Assembly: GCA_016946835.1 (NCBI GenBank)
Contig: JACVTC010000094.1
Coordinates: 395,001-412,500 of the forward strand
Direction of reading: 5' to 3'
Origin: Neocallimastix lanati (nom. inval.)
Taxonomy: Eukaryota; Neocallimastigomycota; Neocallimastigomycetes; Neocallimastigales; Neocallimastigaceae
DNA length: 17,500 bases
The position numbers were made by a program, and so were the translations under genes. Below, in pieces: positions 10,901 to 17,500 of the stretch. Under the pieces are notes generated by a model. It did not search any database. It saw only the letters and a program-made list of their open reading frames with translations, and had not been told where the DNA came from. How positions within the stretch are numbered: the stretch's first letter is position 1; each line of letters starts with the position of its first letter.

Positions 10901-12458
10901 TATTGATGATAGTGCTAACAGAACCAAAATTGAAATTTCCAAGAGTGATTCTCGTAATAACTTTGATCCTACCGGTCAAGATTCTTCTTTAGAATTAGAA
11001 TCTAAACCGGCTAATACCTCAACGACTTCTACCTCATCTTATCAAGAAGCAGTGGCTAATACTTCTACTACAGCAAAGAATATGGCCAAGATGATAGAAG
11101 AAAATACATCCTTTGAAAATCGTAAAAGCTATGAGAAATACGATAAACATGACTCTAAGGGAGATCCAAAGACCCTTAAACGTTTACGTGATGCTGAAGA
11201 AAATCGTCGTAAGGTTAAGGAAAAAATTGGATATGAAAGAAAGGTACTTTCCTTTTTAGAATCCCATGGTGGAGAGGTCACCGATCCTGAGGATATTCGT
11301 AAATTAACTGATTTATTTGTGAAGGAATTTAGTTTCTATGGATTCATTCTTCGTTTCAGTATGGTCTTTGCCATCATTTGTGCTATGTTATCTGAACATT
11401 CTCGTCATATCTCTTACAATGTCGATAGTTTTATTAATATCTCCAAGATTGTCGTCTTTGTTATCGTTAAAAATATTACCCCAATTACTTCATGTATTTC
11501 TGCCTTAATTCTTTATGTTCGTTTCATTGAAACCATGGATTATGAAACTGCAGGTGATCGTTACAAGATTGTTCGTCACTTTAGTGAATTAGTTCGTGAT
11601 GAAGAATTTGGTCGTTGTGTTGATAAAATCTTGGGTGGATATTTAGAAAAAGTTAATAGTGGTAATGGTAATGATAATAATGGTAGTAGTAGTAGTACTA
11701 GTAATAATAATAATAATAATAACAACAACAATAATAATAATAATGATAATGTTTTTACTACTACTTTTTCTTCCTCCACTAACACTATGGAAGAAGATAG
11801 AATGGGATCAAATAATAATGATAAAATGGATTTAGATCGTCAACATCAACTTATGGATGAAATTGCTCATATGAATTTCAGGAGTAAACGTCAAATTAAT
11901 AGTGATTTTCCAATTTTCCCAAGTTCTTCAATGAATGAAAGAAATCGTAATGTAGTGATTGACAGTTATTTGTTATTTATTATGTGTCTTATCATTAGTC
12001 ACAAGTATACCATTGATACCTGTGAATATAATTATAAGAATAAATCTTGGTACTTTATCTATACCTTTTTCCTTAAGGATTATAAAAATCCAAATATGAC
12101 CATGAAACAATTTAATCAATATGAATTTTATATTCTCTGTGTTCTTCAATATAATATTCATATTAGTATGGAAGAATACAATAATTTTGATATATTTGTT
12201 AAACGAAATTGTTCTTCCTTTGGTAAGGATCTTTCTCTCTATATTACCAGTAATGTTTTGGAAAAATTATCCAAGGCAATGGTTCATCAAGAATATTATA
12301 AGAAATTAAATAGTAATAACTATAAGAATTATATCTTTAATTCTGTTATTAATAATATGGAAAGTAAGATAAGAGTCTTTTTCGAACAAGTTATTGCTAT
12401 GGTTAAACGTAATACCAATGAATATAATCGAAAATATTGTCATTCCATTTCAGCATAG
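7971..12458 (+). CDS. Large Asn-rich protein with a C-terminal Pho80/PCL-like cyclin fold
   Basis: This single uninterrupted 1495-residue gene shows no intron. The ATG at 7971 is used because an in-frame TAA lies just upstream at 7959-7961 and A is at -3; Met6 (7986) is a possible alternative start. Seen in order: an Asn/Ser/Tyr-rich, probably disordered half (1-490) with a short basic KIKRSR stretch at 140-145; a helical segment (494-522); a Cys-rich patch (619-683); nine Ser/Arg repeats (790-926); a basic helix (1067-1095); and two halves of a cyclin-like helical fold (about 1120-1188 and 1328-1413). The second half has the HK..xxD...Y.NKSW pattern and a later Leu/Phe-rich helix with Glu1385, as in fungal Pho85-partner (PCL) cyclins. 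Inferred role: nuclear or cytosolic regulatory subunit of a Pho85/CDK5-type kinase, with the long N-terminal part for targeting or control. No signal peptide is seen. PCL proteins are usually a few hundred residues, so this one is very large. The gene call is secure; the cyclin assignment is probable. Confidence 0.93.
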   Translation: MQTINMNYLSPAQSYADNNNKYSNLKPSINSTMEGHPNDYDNYMNRTTYIQKSKPIMNNNLLRMMNNPTNGNNYDDYHYDNISFSQTSNSIPSPSFSQYQNPMQNTSKFNNTIHHNRSNPYEYNMNTGDYSFEEYLRETKIKRSRSDNTNEYTMNMNSNPSTMLHPNYCPTEYNHNKSLINNPMNRFPTNGYNNYPSYPQASNHYNTTMSSYNNSNNNNNNNSNITNNNNINPSNSSSNNNYVNGNGNVIINSNVNVNVYANINHYNEEAYDEMVKQKYGYDFSNIRTATADMSGLYRNMLNVIQQDPVNKSMMPERYGMKYSNYGNPTEIEGSQMKKPLMNSNAKWNTSMYHTPAVHNVNSNANANINYINGNFTGDKNFKNSNGTANMDQNINTNVNINTTNVSVNVNTSANPNINANPNNNGNANIHINGNGNANVVAMNQNHPYSPFIQCSNESNSTNAKEKELLSHGNGNSNESSNTVNTSTTEKTTYSKERADELFVFYISFLRKELYKNVKKMDPSSPNLKGSDTQSSISTPANEETPLPITSSKSNAIFSNNTISNASAIPSIGNTASQISNNNSSQSSYMTSQSDPYYSPPCSPSDGRNMDVHNMDVKYCIHLILNKGKIESYINLPNECILCHHSCHMETVVETVAEIYSNRFCSNSHAQCRYCLEHDCKKKCAEFNKNRVINEDVAIDLETVETFMNKYSPGGDDAHNASIMTADDSDVQTLNGNTSVMSTLKGDYSIRHSSVYSNKLQANNNTSFSDKRSESSCTLMDQSTSFENDLSRFSSRKSSSVFDGSEIAGRSSHKSTMYDGEISRQFSRKSTVYDGELSRQSSRKSTVYDGELSRQSSRKSTVYDGELSRQSSRKSTVYDGELSRQSSRKSSVYDGELSRQSSRKSSVYDGELSRQSSRKSSLYDADTRLTKSNSSKSSKSVDLHHQRSMNETFLKSYNLYGNENSSATHALKTPGESIIDDSANRTKIEISKSDSRNNFDPTGQDSSLELESKPANTSTTSTSSYQEAVANTSTTAKNMAKMIEENTSFENRKSYEKYDKHDSKGDPKTLKRLRDAEENRRKVKEKIGYERKVLSFLESHGGEVTDPEDIRKLTDLFVKEFSFYGFILRFSMVFAIICAMLSEHSRHISYNVDSFINISKIVVFVIVKNITPITSCISALILYVRFIETMDYETAGDRYKIVRHFSELVRDEEFGRCVDKILGGYLEKVNSGNGNDNNGSSSSTSNNNNNNNNNNNNNNDNVFTTTFSSSTNTMEEDRMGSNNNDKMDLDRQHQLMDEIAHMNFRSKRQINSDFPIFPSSSMNERNRNVVIDSYLLFIMCLIISHKYTIDTCEYNYKNKSWYFIYTFFLKDYKNPNMTMKQFNQYEFYILCVLQYNIHISMEEYNNFDIFVKRNCSSFGKDLSLYITSNVLEKLSKAMVHQEYYKKLNSNNYKNYIFNSVINNMESKIRVFFEQVIAMVKRNTNEYNRKYCHSISA
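8607..8693 (+). repeat. N-terminal poly-Asn/Ser tract (residues 213-241)
   Basis: Asn and Ser make up nearly the whole segment, encoded by mixed AAC, AAT, AGC and AGT codons. It is expected to be disordered. Such tracts are common in A+T-rich genomes because AAT and AAC are cheap in composition terms. Confidence 0.9.
8700..9290 (+). repeat. Asn-X alternating tracts (residues 244-265, 359-375, 393-440)
   Basis: In three blocks Asn occupies every second residue, alternating with Gly, Val, Ile, Ala or Thr (for example NSNVNVNVYANIN, NSNANANINYING and NANIHINGNGNANVV). The blocks are at 8700-8765, 9045-9095 and 9147-9290. The two-residue period puts Asn on one face and small or beta-branched residues on the other if extended, which differs from plain poly-Asn. 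The codons vary (GTT, GTC, GTA, ATT, ATC, GCT, GCC), so the pattern is not a simple DNA hexamer repeat. Confidence 0.8.
9885..10019 (+). other. Cys-rich patch, possible metal-binding module (residues 639-683)
   Basis: Eight Cys lie within 45 residues: C639-x2-C642-x3-C646-H647-x16-C664-x6-C671-x2-C674-x4-C679-x3-C683, with C619 and H621 just before. His643, His644, His669 and His677 lie between them. The rest of the protein is nearly Cys-free up to the C-terminal domain, so this cluster is notable. Spacing is suggestive of zinc binding, but I recognise no named zinc-finger family. It follows a predicted helical segment at 494-522 and precedes an acidic segment (residues 684-710), suggesting a small folded island in an otherwise disordered chain. 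Confidence 0.55.
10338..10748 (+). repeat. Nine tandem Ser/Arg protein repeats (45-bp unit)
   Basis: The consensus unit is SRQSSRKSTVYDGEL (15 residues, 45 bp). Units are a degenerate 17-residue copy at 10338-10388 (SRFSSRKSSSVFDGSEI), a degenerate copy at 10389-10433 (AGRSSHKSTMYDGEI), then seven regular copies from 10434, the last (10704-10748) ending YDADT. Copies at 10479-10613 are nearly identical in DNA, and the pair at 10614-10703 differs by one base, so copies have been gained or homogenised recently. A more decayed relative (SIRHSSVYSN) sits at residues 748-757. Each unit has R-x-x-S (RQSS) and R-x-x-T/S (RKST/RKSS), the core pattern of basophilic kinases such as PKA or CaMK types, followed by an acidic YDGE. 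A multisite phosphorylation or docking role is inferred. Confidence 0.93.
11328..11534 (+). other. Cyclin-box first half (residues 1120-1188)
   Basis: Residues 1120-1141 form a hydrophobic helix (FILRFSMVFAIICAML) followed by a Ser/His-rich turn. A segment at 1150-1171 then ends in ITP, and a helix at 1172-1187 reads ITSCISALILYVRFIE. In Pho80/PCL cyclins the equivalent order is a helix near 'fia.mve.i', a stretch resembling 'ISI.dYl.RI.k', and a helix resembling 'llL.liYiDRi'. The LILYVRFI segment matches the last of these in position and pattern, although the usual Asp-Arg is replaced by Val-Arg (Arg1184). This is pattern recognition by eye, without a profile search. Confidence 0.62.
11658..11750 (+). 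repeat. Ser/Gly/Asn tract with a 14-Asn run inside the cyclin box
   Basis: Residues 1230-1260 are low complexity: Gly-Asn and Ser runs, then 14 Asn codons at 11703-11744 (six AAT, three AAC, five AAT). The tract lies in the roughly 140-residue insert between the two halves of the cyclin fold, so it is expected to be an exposed disordered loop. The mixed codons argue that the run is not a very recent pure triplet expansion, or that it is maintained at protein level. Confidence 0.9.
11952..12209 (+). other. Cyclin-box second half (residues 1328-1413)
   Basis: Residues 1328-1346 contain SYLLFIMCLIISHKY, which matches the third cyclin helix ('r.lltal.lAsKy/f'). Lys1345 is at the place of the conserved CDK-contacting lysine. 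Asp1349 and N1357-K-S-W1360 follow, typical of PCL cyclins ('D..Y.NK.W'). Then FNQYEFYILCVLQYNIHI has Glu1385 at the conserved glutamate position, and the segment ends in MEEYNNFDIFVK. The Lys-Glu spacing is 40 residues against about 27-29 in ordinary cyclins, so the W-to-E loop carries roughly ten extra residues (KDYKNPN region). A second, C-terminal cyclin box is not evident in the remaining 80 residues, consistent with single-fold PCL cyclins. Confidence 0.75.
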
Positions 12459-12700
12459 ATTTTAAAAATCTATTTTTTTTTTATTTTATATTTAACTCAA
12501 TTCAATTTAATTCAACCAAGGGAAAACTTAAATCAATAATTGTATTAATCAATTATTAAACAACAATAGTAATACCAATAAAAAAACATTATCAACATTC
12601 ATCATCATGAAATTTACCATTGAAAATCCACTATTAAAAATTTAATAATAATTTCATTTAAATAAAAATAAAATGAAAAGAAAAAAAAAATTTTTTAGAG
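12459..12700 (+). terminator. Probable 3' UTR with candidate polyadenylation signals
   Basis: After the TAG at 12456-12458 the + strand is C-containing and G-poor for about 180 bases (many TTCAA and CATCA words). AATAAA hexamers occur at 12577-12582 and 12661-12666. A perfect 8-bp inverted repeat AATAATTG/CAATTATT lies at 12535-12557. A 7-bp hairpin TAGATTT/AAATCTA (12456-12472) overlaps the stop codon and precedes a T run. AATAAA is frequent by chance here, so the cleavage site is a guess. Confidence 0.3.
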
Positions 12701-13133
12701 TTAAATAATTAAGAAAAGAAACCATAAAATCAAAAAGAAATGAACAAAATAAACAAATAAAAGAAAAAAATTAAATAAAATTTAACAAATAAAAGTTAAA
12801 CAACAGTAAATAAATAAAAAAAAAATTAATTAAAAAAAATATTAAAAGAAAATGAAAATCAGTTAATATTCTTCACATTTTAATATATCAAGAGTATTAA
12901 ACTTATCAAGCAAGCAATTGAAATTCTTTTTAATATTGTAATATTTTTAAAATTTTTATGATTACTTTTTTTTTGTTTTTTAAAGAAATACCCCTTATTT
13001 TTTTATAACAAAAAATATTACCATATTAGAAAAGAAAAAAAAATTAAATAAAAATATAAATAAAAAATATCAAACATTAATTAAATATATATATATAAAA
13101 AACAGTAAAAATAAACAAGCAAAAAAAAAAAAA

Positions 13134-13154
13134 TCAAAGCTTACAAAGCTTAAA
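13134..13154. repeat. Short tandem CAAAGCTTA duplication
   Basis: The 9-bp word CAAAGCTTA is repeated head to tail in otherwise poly(A)-like sequence. Function unknown. Confidence 0.5.
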
Positions 13155-13485
13155 GCAAATAAATAACAAAAAAAAAAAAACTTGTAAAGAATTATACGAA
13201 TAAATTTACAAAAAAAAAAAAAAAAAAACATATTTTATATAACAAAAAAAAAAAAAAAAAAAAAAAAAAATTAAAATTTATAACAAATTTTAAATCAAAT
13301 CAATGAATTTTTTTTTAAAAATTCAAAATTCAAAATTCAAAAAAAAAAAAAAAAATTCAAATTATTCAATTTAATAAAAATTAATATATAACAATAAAAA
13401 AGCAAACAAACAAACAAAACAAACAAGCAAAAAACAATTTTTTTTAAAATAATTAATTAATATAATTCAAAAATTTTTTTATTTA

Positions 13486-13534
<49 letters not shown>

Positions 13535-14104
13535 TTTTTATTAAAAAATAATAAAAAATTTTTTTTAAAAAAAAAAAAAAATAAAAAAAAATATTGGAAA
13601 TAAATTTAATATAGTTAAAATTAAAGAAAAGAAGAAGAAGAAGAAGAAAAATTTTTTAGTTGAATATTATATAAGTTCTAATAAAAAAAATGTAATATAT
13701 ATTATTTATATCCAATATCCTTTTTTATATATATATATTCAAAAAGATCTTATAAAGTTTTTTATATTAAACATATATACAAAAAAAAAAAAAAAAAAAA
13801 AAAGTCTTTTATTTTTTATTATTTTTCTATTGTAAAACAAAACAAAAACCTAAGAAGTTTAAAAAATAATAATAATAAAAGACTAATTATATTTTATAAA
13901 TTATAATTTGTAAAATATATAATAAATATTATAATATATTTTATTTAATTTTTATAAATATAAAGAAAAAAAATTTTTTTTTTTTTGAAACGAAATTTTT
14001 AATTTTAAATAAATAAATAAAATAAAATAAAATAAAATAAAAAAAAAAAAAAAAAAAAAAAAAAACATTTTATTTTAAATAAAAACCAAAATTTTCTTAT
14101 TACA

Positions 14105-14139
<35 letters not shown>

Positions 14140-14339
14140 AAAAAGAAAAGAAAAGAAAAGAAAAGAAAACATATATATATATGTATTTTTTTTTTTTTTT
14201 TACTTTTTCTTTTAAAGCTTTATAAATTTTTAAAATTTTATAGTTTATTTTTTTTTTCTTTTATGATTAAACTATTTTTTTTTTTTTAATTTTTATAATT
14301 TTTAAAATTTTAATATTTTCTTCTTTTTTTTTTTAATAC

Positions 14340-14375
<36 letters not shown>

Positions 14376-14841
14376 ATCAAAAGTATGAAAGAAAACAAAA
14401 CAAAACAAAAAAAACAAGAAACAAAACAAAAAAAAAATAATTAACAAAATAATTAACAAAGTTAATTTAATAATAATAATAATAGTTATTATAAAATAAT
14501 ATTTTAAATTTTATAAAAAAAAGTTTTAATTATTTTATGATGAAATGTTATATATATATATATATATATAAAGCAATCAAACACAACTCAAACAAAGAAT
14601 ATAAATATAAAAACAACAAATTAAAAAAAAAAAAAAAAAAAAAACAAAAAAAAAAAACAATTTAAAATGTTTAAAAAGATATTAAAATATGAAACAAAAA
14701 AAAAAGGAAACAAAAACAAAAAAGTAAAAATTTACAAATAAAACAACTTTTAAAAAAAAAATAATTAAAATAATAGTAATAAAACAAACAAAAAAAACAA
14801 AAAACAAAAAACAAAAAAAACAAAAAAAAAAAAAAAAAACA

Positions 14842-14878
<37 letters not shown>

Positions 14879-14927
14879 TTTTTATTATTATTTTAACAAA
14901 TTCAAAACAAAACTTAAAAAAGAAAAG

Positions 14928-14961
<34 letters not shown>

Positions 14962-15116
14962 AAAAAAAAAGATAAAAGATATAAAAAAAAAAAAGAAAAA
15001 AAAAATTAATTTTATTTTTATTTTGTATATTTTTTTTTTTTTTTATATTTTTATTATTTTTAATAGAATTAATTTTTTTTTTCTCTCTCTCTCTTTTTCT
15101 TTCATATATCTCTTTA

Positions 15117-15154
<38 letters not shown>

Positions 15155-15338
15155 TTTATTTTATTTTATGTTATTACCTTTTTCATTTTTTTTTTTCTTT
15201 TCTTTTATTATATTATAAAAAAAAAAAAAAAAAAAAAGTATATATATATATATATAATATACATATCTACAAATATTTATATATATTTGTTTAGTATATA
15301 TATATATATAATAAAATAAAATTATTAAGTAAAAGTTT

Positions 15339-15375
<37 letters not shown>

Positions 15376-15547
15376 AAATAAGTAAATAAAAAAATAAGTA
15401 AATAAATAAATAAACAAATAAATAAGTAAATAAATAAATAAATTTAATTTGAAAAAAAAAAAAAAAAAACTTTTTTTTTATATCATTTAATGAATTAATA
15501 AATAAATAAAAATAATAAAAAAGTTGATATTTTATATATAAAATATA

Positions 15548-15590
15548 AAATATAATATATAATATATAATATATAATATATAATATTTTT
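15548..15590. repeat. 7-bp (AATATAT)n tract
   Basis: About five to six copies of a 7-bp AATATAT unit. It has the same unit length as the AATAAAT array at the left of the window. Confidence 0.75.
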
Positions 15591-15769
15591 ATTTTTTTTT
15601 TATTTTTTTTATTTTTTTTTTTTTTTATTTCTTTATTTCTTTGTTTTATTTTTTATTGAATTTTCTATTATATATATATATTATCTCAATATATTATTTA
15701 TACACTCTCTATATATACTTTCTATATCTTTTTATATTTATTATTAATAATTTTTTTTTTTTTTTTGGC

Positions 15770-16080
15770 GAATGGAATTTCTAACGAAAAAAAAAAAAAA
15801 ATAATAATAATAAGTGAAAGAGAGAAAAAAAAAAAAAAAAAAAAAAAAAGAGGGAAAGAAAGAGGATAATAGAGAGTGTGAGAGCGTAAGAGAGTGCCAG
15901 AGGAAAAGAAAGAAAAAAGTAAAATGAAATGAAATAAAATGTAATGTAATGTAATGTAATAAAAAAAAAAAGTTTTGTATTATTTTTATTCTTCCTTTCC
16001 TTTCCTTTCCTTTCCTTTCCTTTCCACCTCATCTACTTAACCATTCCATCAATACACCTTCATCTACTCCTTCTACTACA
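15770..16080. repeat. Microsatellite island with higher G+C
   Basis: A purine-rich stretch (15815-15920, GAGA/GTGAGAGCG type) is followed by TAATG pentamers (about 15939-15960), a CCTTT pentamer run (15994-16025, about six copies) and a C-rich, G-free stretch up to 16080 (ACCTCATCTAC-like words). A minus-strand reading frame crosses the block but is low complexity throughout, so I do not call a gene. Confidence 0.7.
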
Positions 16081-16250
16081 ATAAATAAATATATATAAAT
16101 ATTTATATCTATTTATAAAATATCTATATATCTATAGATCTATATATAATCTAAAGATCTATATTTATATATATCTATATCTCTATATCTATATTTATAT
16201 TTATTTATATATCTATATCTATATATATATATCTATATATATTTTTTTTT
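16081..16250. repeat. ATCTAT-type AT-rich tract
   Basis: Irregular TATATCTATATCT repeats, with three AGATCT-containing words (16134-16160 region). Simple sequence; no gene. Confidence 0.7.
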
Positions 16251-16254
16251 TTTG

Positions 16255-16445
16255 AAAGAGTGGATATCATATATTATATATTGTATATATATATAATTTT
16301 TTTTTTATTTATAAAAATAGTGAATAGTGGATATTATAATAATAGATATTAAATATATATATTATATATTTTATATATTTTATATATAATATTATATAAT
16401 ATTATATATATATATATTTTTTTTTTAAATAGTGGATATAATTTT
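16255..16445. repeat. Three dispersed copies of a GTGGATAT element
   Basis: GTGGATAT occurs at 16260-16267, 16327-16334 and 16432-16439. Each is preceded by a T run plus A-rich bases and followed by ATAT-rich sequence, so the block looks like three degenerate tandem units of about 65-105 bp. Confidence 0.55.
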
Positions 16446-16602
16446 CTTTTTTTTTTTTTTTTTATCACTTTATATATTTAAATAAAAATATATTTTTCTA
16501 TATATATGAAATATATATAATTCATTAATTAAATATATAATATTTTATATATTTTATATATTATATATATTATATATATATTTGTTTAGTATTAGCATAC
16601 AT

Positions 16603-16652
16603 ATTTAATTTAATTTAATTTTTAACTTTATTTAAATTAAATTAAATTAAAT
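16603..16652. other. 19-bp inverted repeat of TTTAA/TTAAA pentamers
   Basis: The left arm 16603-16621 pairs perfectly with the right arm 16634-16652 around a 12-base loop containing AACTTTA. It is built from ATTTA and TAAAT pentamers. Confidence 0.6.
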
Positions 16653-16903
16653 TTATTTTTATTAAAAAATTTTTTATTTTTTTTTTGTTCTAAAAAAAAA
16701 ACATTAAAAAAAAAAAAAAAAATTTTTTTTTAGCCTATTAAAAAAAAAAGATGCTTTTCATTTTTTTTTTTGTTGTTTGTTTGTTTGTTTGTTCAACAGT
16801 TTATTTATTCATTCTTTTTTTTTTTTTTTTTTTTTTTTTAGTTCACTTGGTTTGGTTTGTCCTCATAATTAATATTTAAATATAATCATAGAATGATGAC
16901 AAA

Positions 16904-16904
<1 letters not shown>

Positions 16905-16939
<35 letters not shown>

Positions 16940-17020
16940 TATTATTATTATTTATAAATATTATTATTATTATTTAAAATATTATTATTATTATTTATAA
17001 ATATTATTATTATTATTATC
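16905..17020. repeat. (AAT)n/(ATT)n hairpin-forming array
   Basis: An AAT run (about 16905-16938) turns directly into ATT units, giving a self-complementary block. Three ATT blocks separated by TTATAAAT or TTAAAAT follow as tandem copies of about 23-25 bp. Confidence 0.8.
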
Positions 17021-17113
17021 TATTGTTAAAATACATAATGTTGGATACATCGTTCAAACTATTTTTGATTATTATTAATTATTATATATTATATTATTAA
17101 TATTTGTTTAATA

Positions 17114-17313
17114 ATATTGATAATAATAATTATAATATTTTATAATAAATAATAATTAATGATATTAATTAGAGTTATAGTAATATCTTTATATTAATAA
17201 CATTATCATCATAATATTTATTGATATTGATAATAATAATAATTATAATATTTTATAATAAATAATAATTCCTACTATTAATGATAATTAATCAATAATA
17301 ATAATTCCTACTA
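17114..17313. repeat. Direct duplications near the right edge
   Basis: A 44-bp block (17114-17157) recurs at 17224-17270 with one extra AAT. A 17-bp block AATAATAATTCCTACTA occurs at 17261-17277 and again at 17297-17313. These are local duplications in simple sequence. Confidence 0.75.
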
Positions 17314-17500
17314 ATAAATAATAATAGTTAAATGAATGCATAAATTAAAAAGCAAATTTTTTTTTTTTTAGAATAATCTTAGAACAGAAAACAAAAAACA
17401 GAAAAACAGAAACAAAAAATTTTTTGGGCAAAAAAAATTTAAAACAAATCATCATAAATTAAAATAATAAATTAAAATTTAAATTAAAATTAAAGTTTAA

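Larger units (their letters stand above)
12701..15769. other. Gene-free AT-rich downstream region
   Basis: No coding region can be supported. The + strand is A-rich and C exceeds G (36 to 16 in 13021-13620), with many CAAA words. Long A runs lie at 13244-13270 (27), 14039-14065 (27), 14107-14137 (31), 14341-14373 (33), 14928-14956 (29) and 15343-15369 (27); a T run lies at 15119-15152 (34). Microsatellites include AAT (about 13487-13531 and 14842-14877), AAAAT (about 14018-14040), AAAAG (14144-14168) and AT runs (14551-14570, 15239-15256). Confidence 0.6.

Noticed and set aside
11328-11394. Hydrophobic segment at residues 1120-1141 as a transmembrane helix
   Set aside because: It fits the first helix of a PCL-type cyclin fold, is followed directly by other amphipathic helices, and contains Arg1128. 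A membrane role remains possible but less likely.
11973-12309. Short frames on both strands inside the cyclin half
   Set aside because: They overlap the well-supported main frame out of phase and show no features of their own.
12456-12480. Hairpin plus T run after the stop codon as a bacterial-type terminator
   Set aside because: The stem is 7 bp and almost all A/T, and everything else indicates a eukaryotic nuclear gene.
15023-15319. 98-codon + frame rich in Phe and Lys
   Set aside because: It is a product of T runs, A runs and AT repeats only.
15781-16032. 83-codon minus-strand frame across the G+C island
   Set aside because: It consists of the CCTTT pentamer (Lys/Gly/Glu repeats) followed by a run of Phe and Leu from poly(T). 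No recognisable domain.
17040-17070. GTTCAAA word (and GTTCAAC near 1138) as a tRNA T-loop
   Set aside because: No acceptor, D or anticodon arm can be built around either word.
1-17500. Organellar or plasmid origin because of the extreme A+T content
   Set aside because: No mitochondrial or plastid gene, rRNA or tRNA is present, and the gene encodes a large nuclear-type regulatory protein in the standard code.

Overview
The window looks like nuclear DNA from a eukaryote with an extremely A+T-rich genome. An anaerobic gut fungus (Neocallimastigomycota) is the best fit. The non-coding part is roughly 90% A+T by hand count (71 G+C in 6001-6600, 52 in 13021-13620). It is packed with A or T homopolymers of 25-38 bases, AT-only microsatellites and hairpins. 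The one gene has clearly higher G+C (about a third in the stretch counted), codes for a very Asn/Ser-rich protein, uses the standard code, and carries what reads as a fungal Pho80/PCL-type cyclin fold. A dictyostelid is the main alternative, but about 13 kb of gene-free flank around one gene fits those compact genomes poorly. The taxon is an inference.

Layout. 1-2814: gene-free AT-rich DNA with pyrimidine-rich tracts, an interrupted ATT array and a long stretch of weakly structured AT sequence. 2815-3624: a 7-bp (AATAAAT) satellite-like array punctuated by seven copies of a ~17-bp motif and interrupted by a ~200-bp spacer. 3625-4160: an AAAT tract, a 38-base T run, then an abrupt change from T-rich to A-rich strand. 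4161-7567: a 3.4-kb gene-free upstream region with several perfect short inverted repeats. 7568-7970: a leader with no ATG at all. 7971-12458: one uninterrupted 1495-codon gene. 12459-about 12700: probable 3' UTR. 12700-15770: AT-rich DNA with poly(A) tracts. 15770-16080: a slightly more G+C-rich microsatellite island. 16081-17500: AT-rich DNA with short direct and inverted duplications.

The single gene encodes a large, mostly disordered protein. In order it has an Asn-rich N-terminal half with Asn-X alternating tracts, a small Cys-rich patch (possible metal-binding site), a tandem array of nine 15-17-residue Ser/Arg repeats that resembles a multisite phosphorylation array, a basic helix, and a C-terminal cyclin box split by about 140 residues that include a 14-Asn run. 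It would act as an activating or targeting subunit of a Pho85/CDK5-class kinase. No second gene, RNA gene, mobile element or CRISPR array could be supported.
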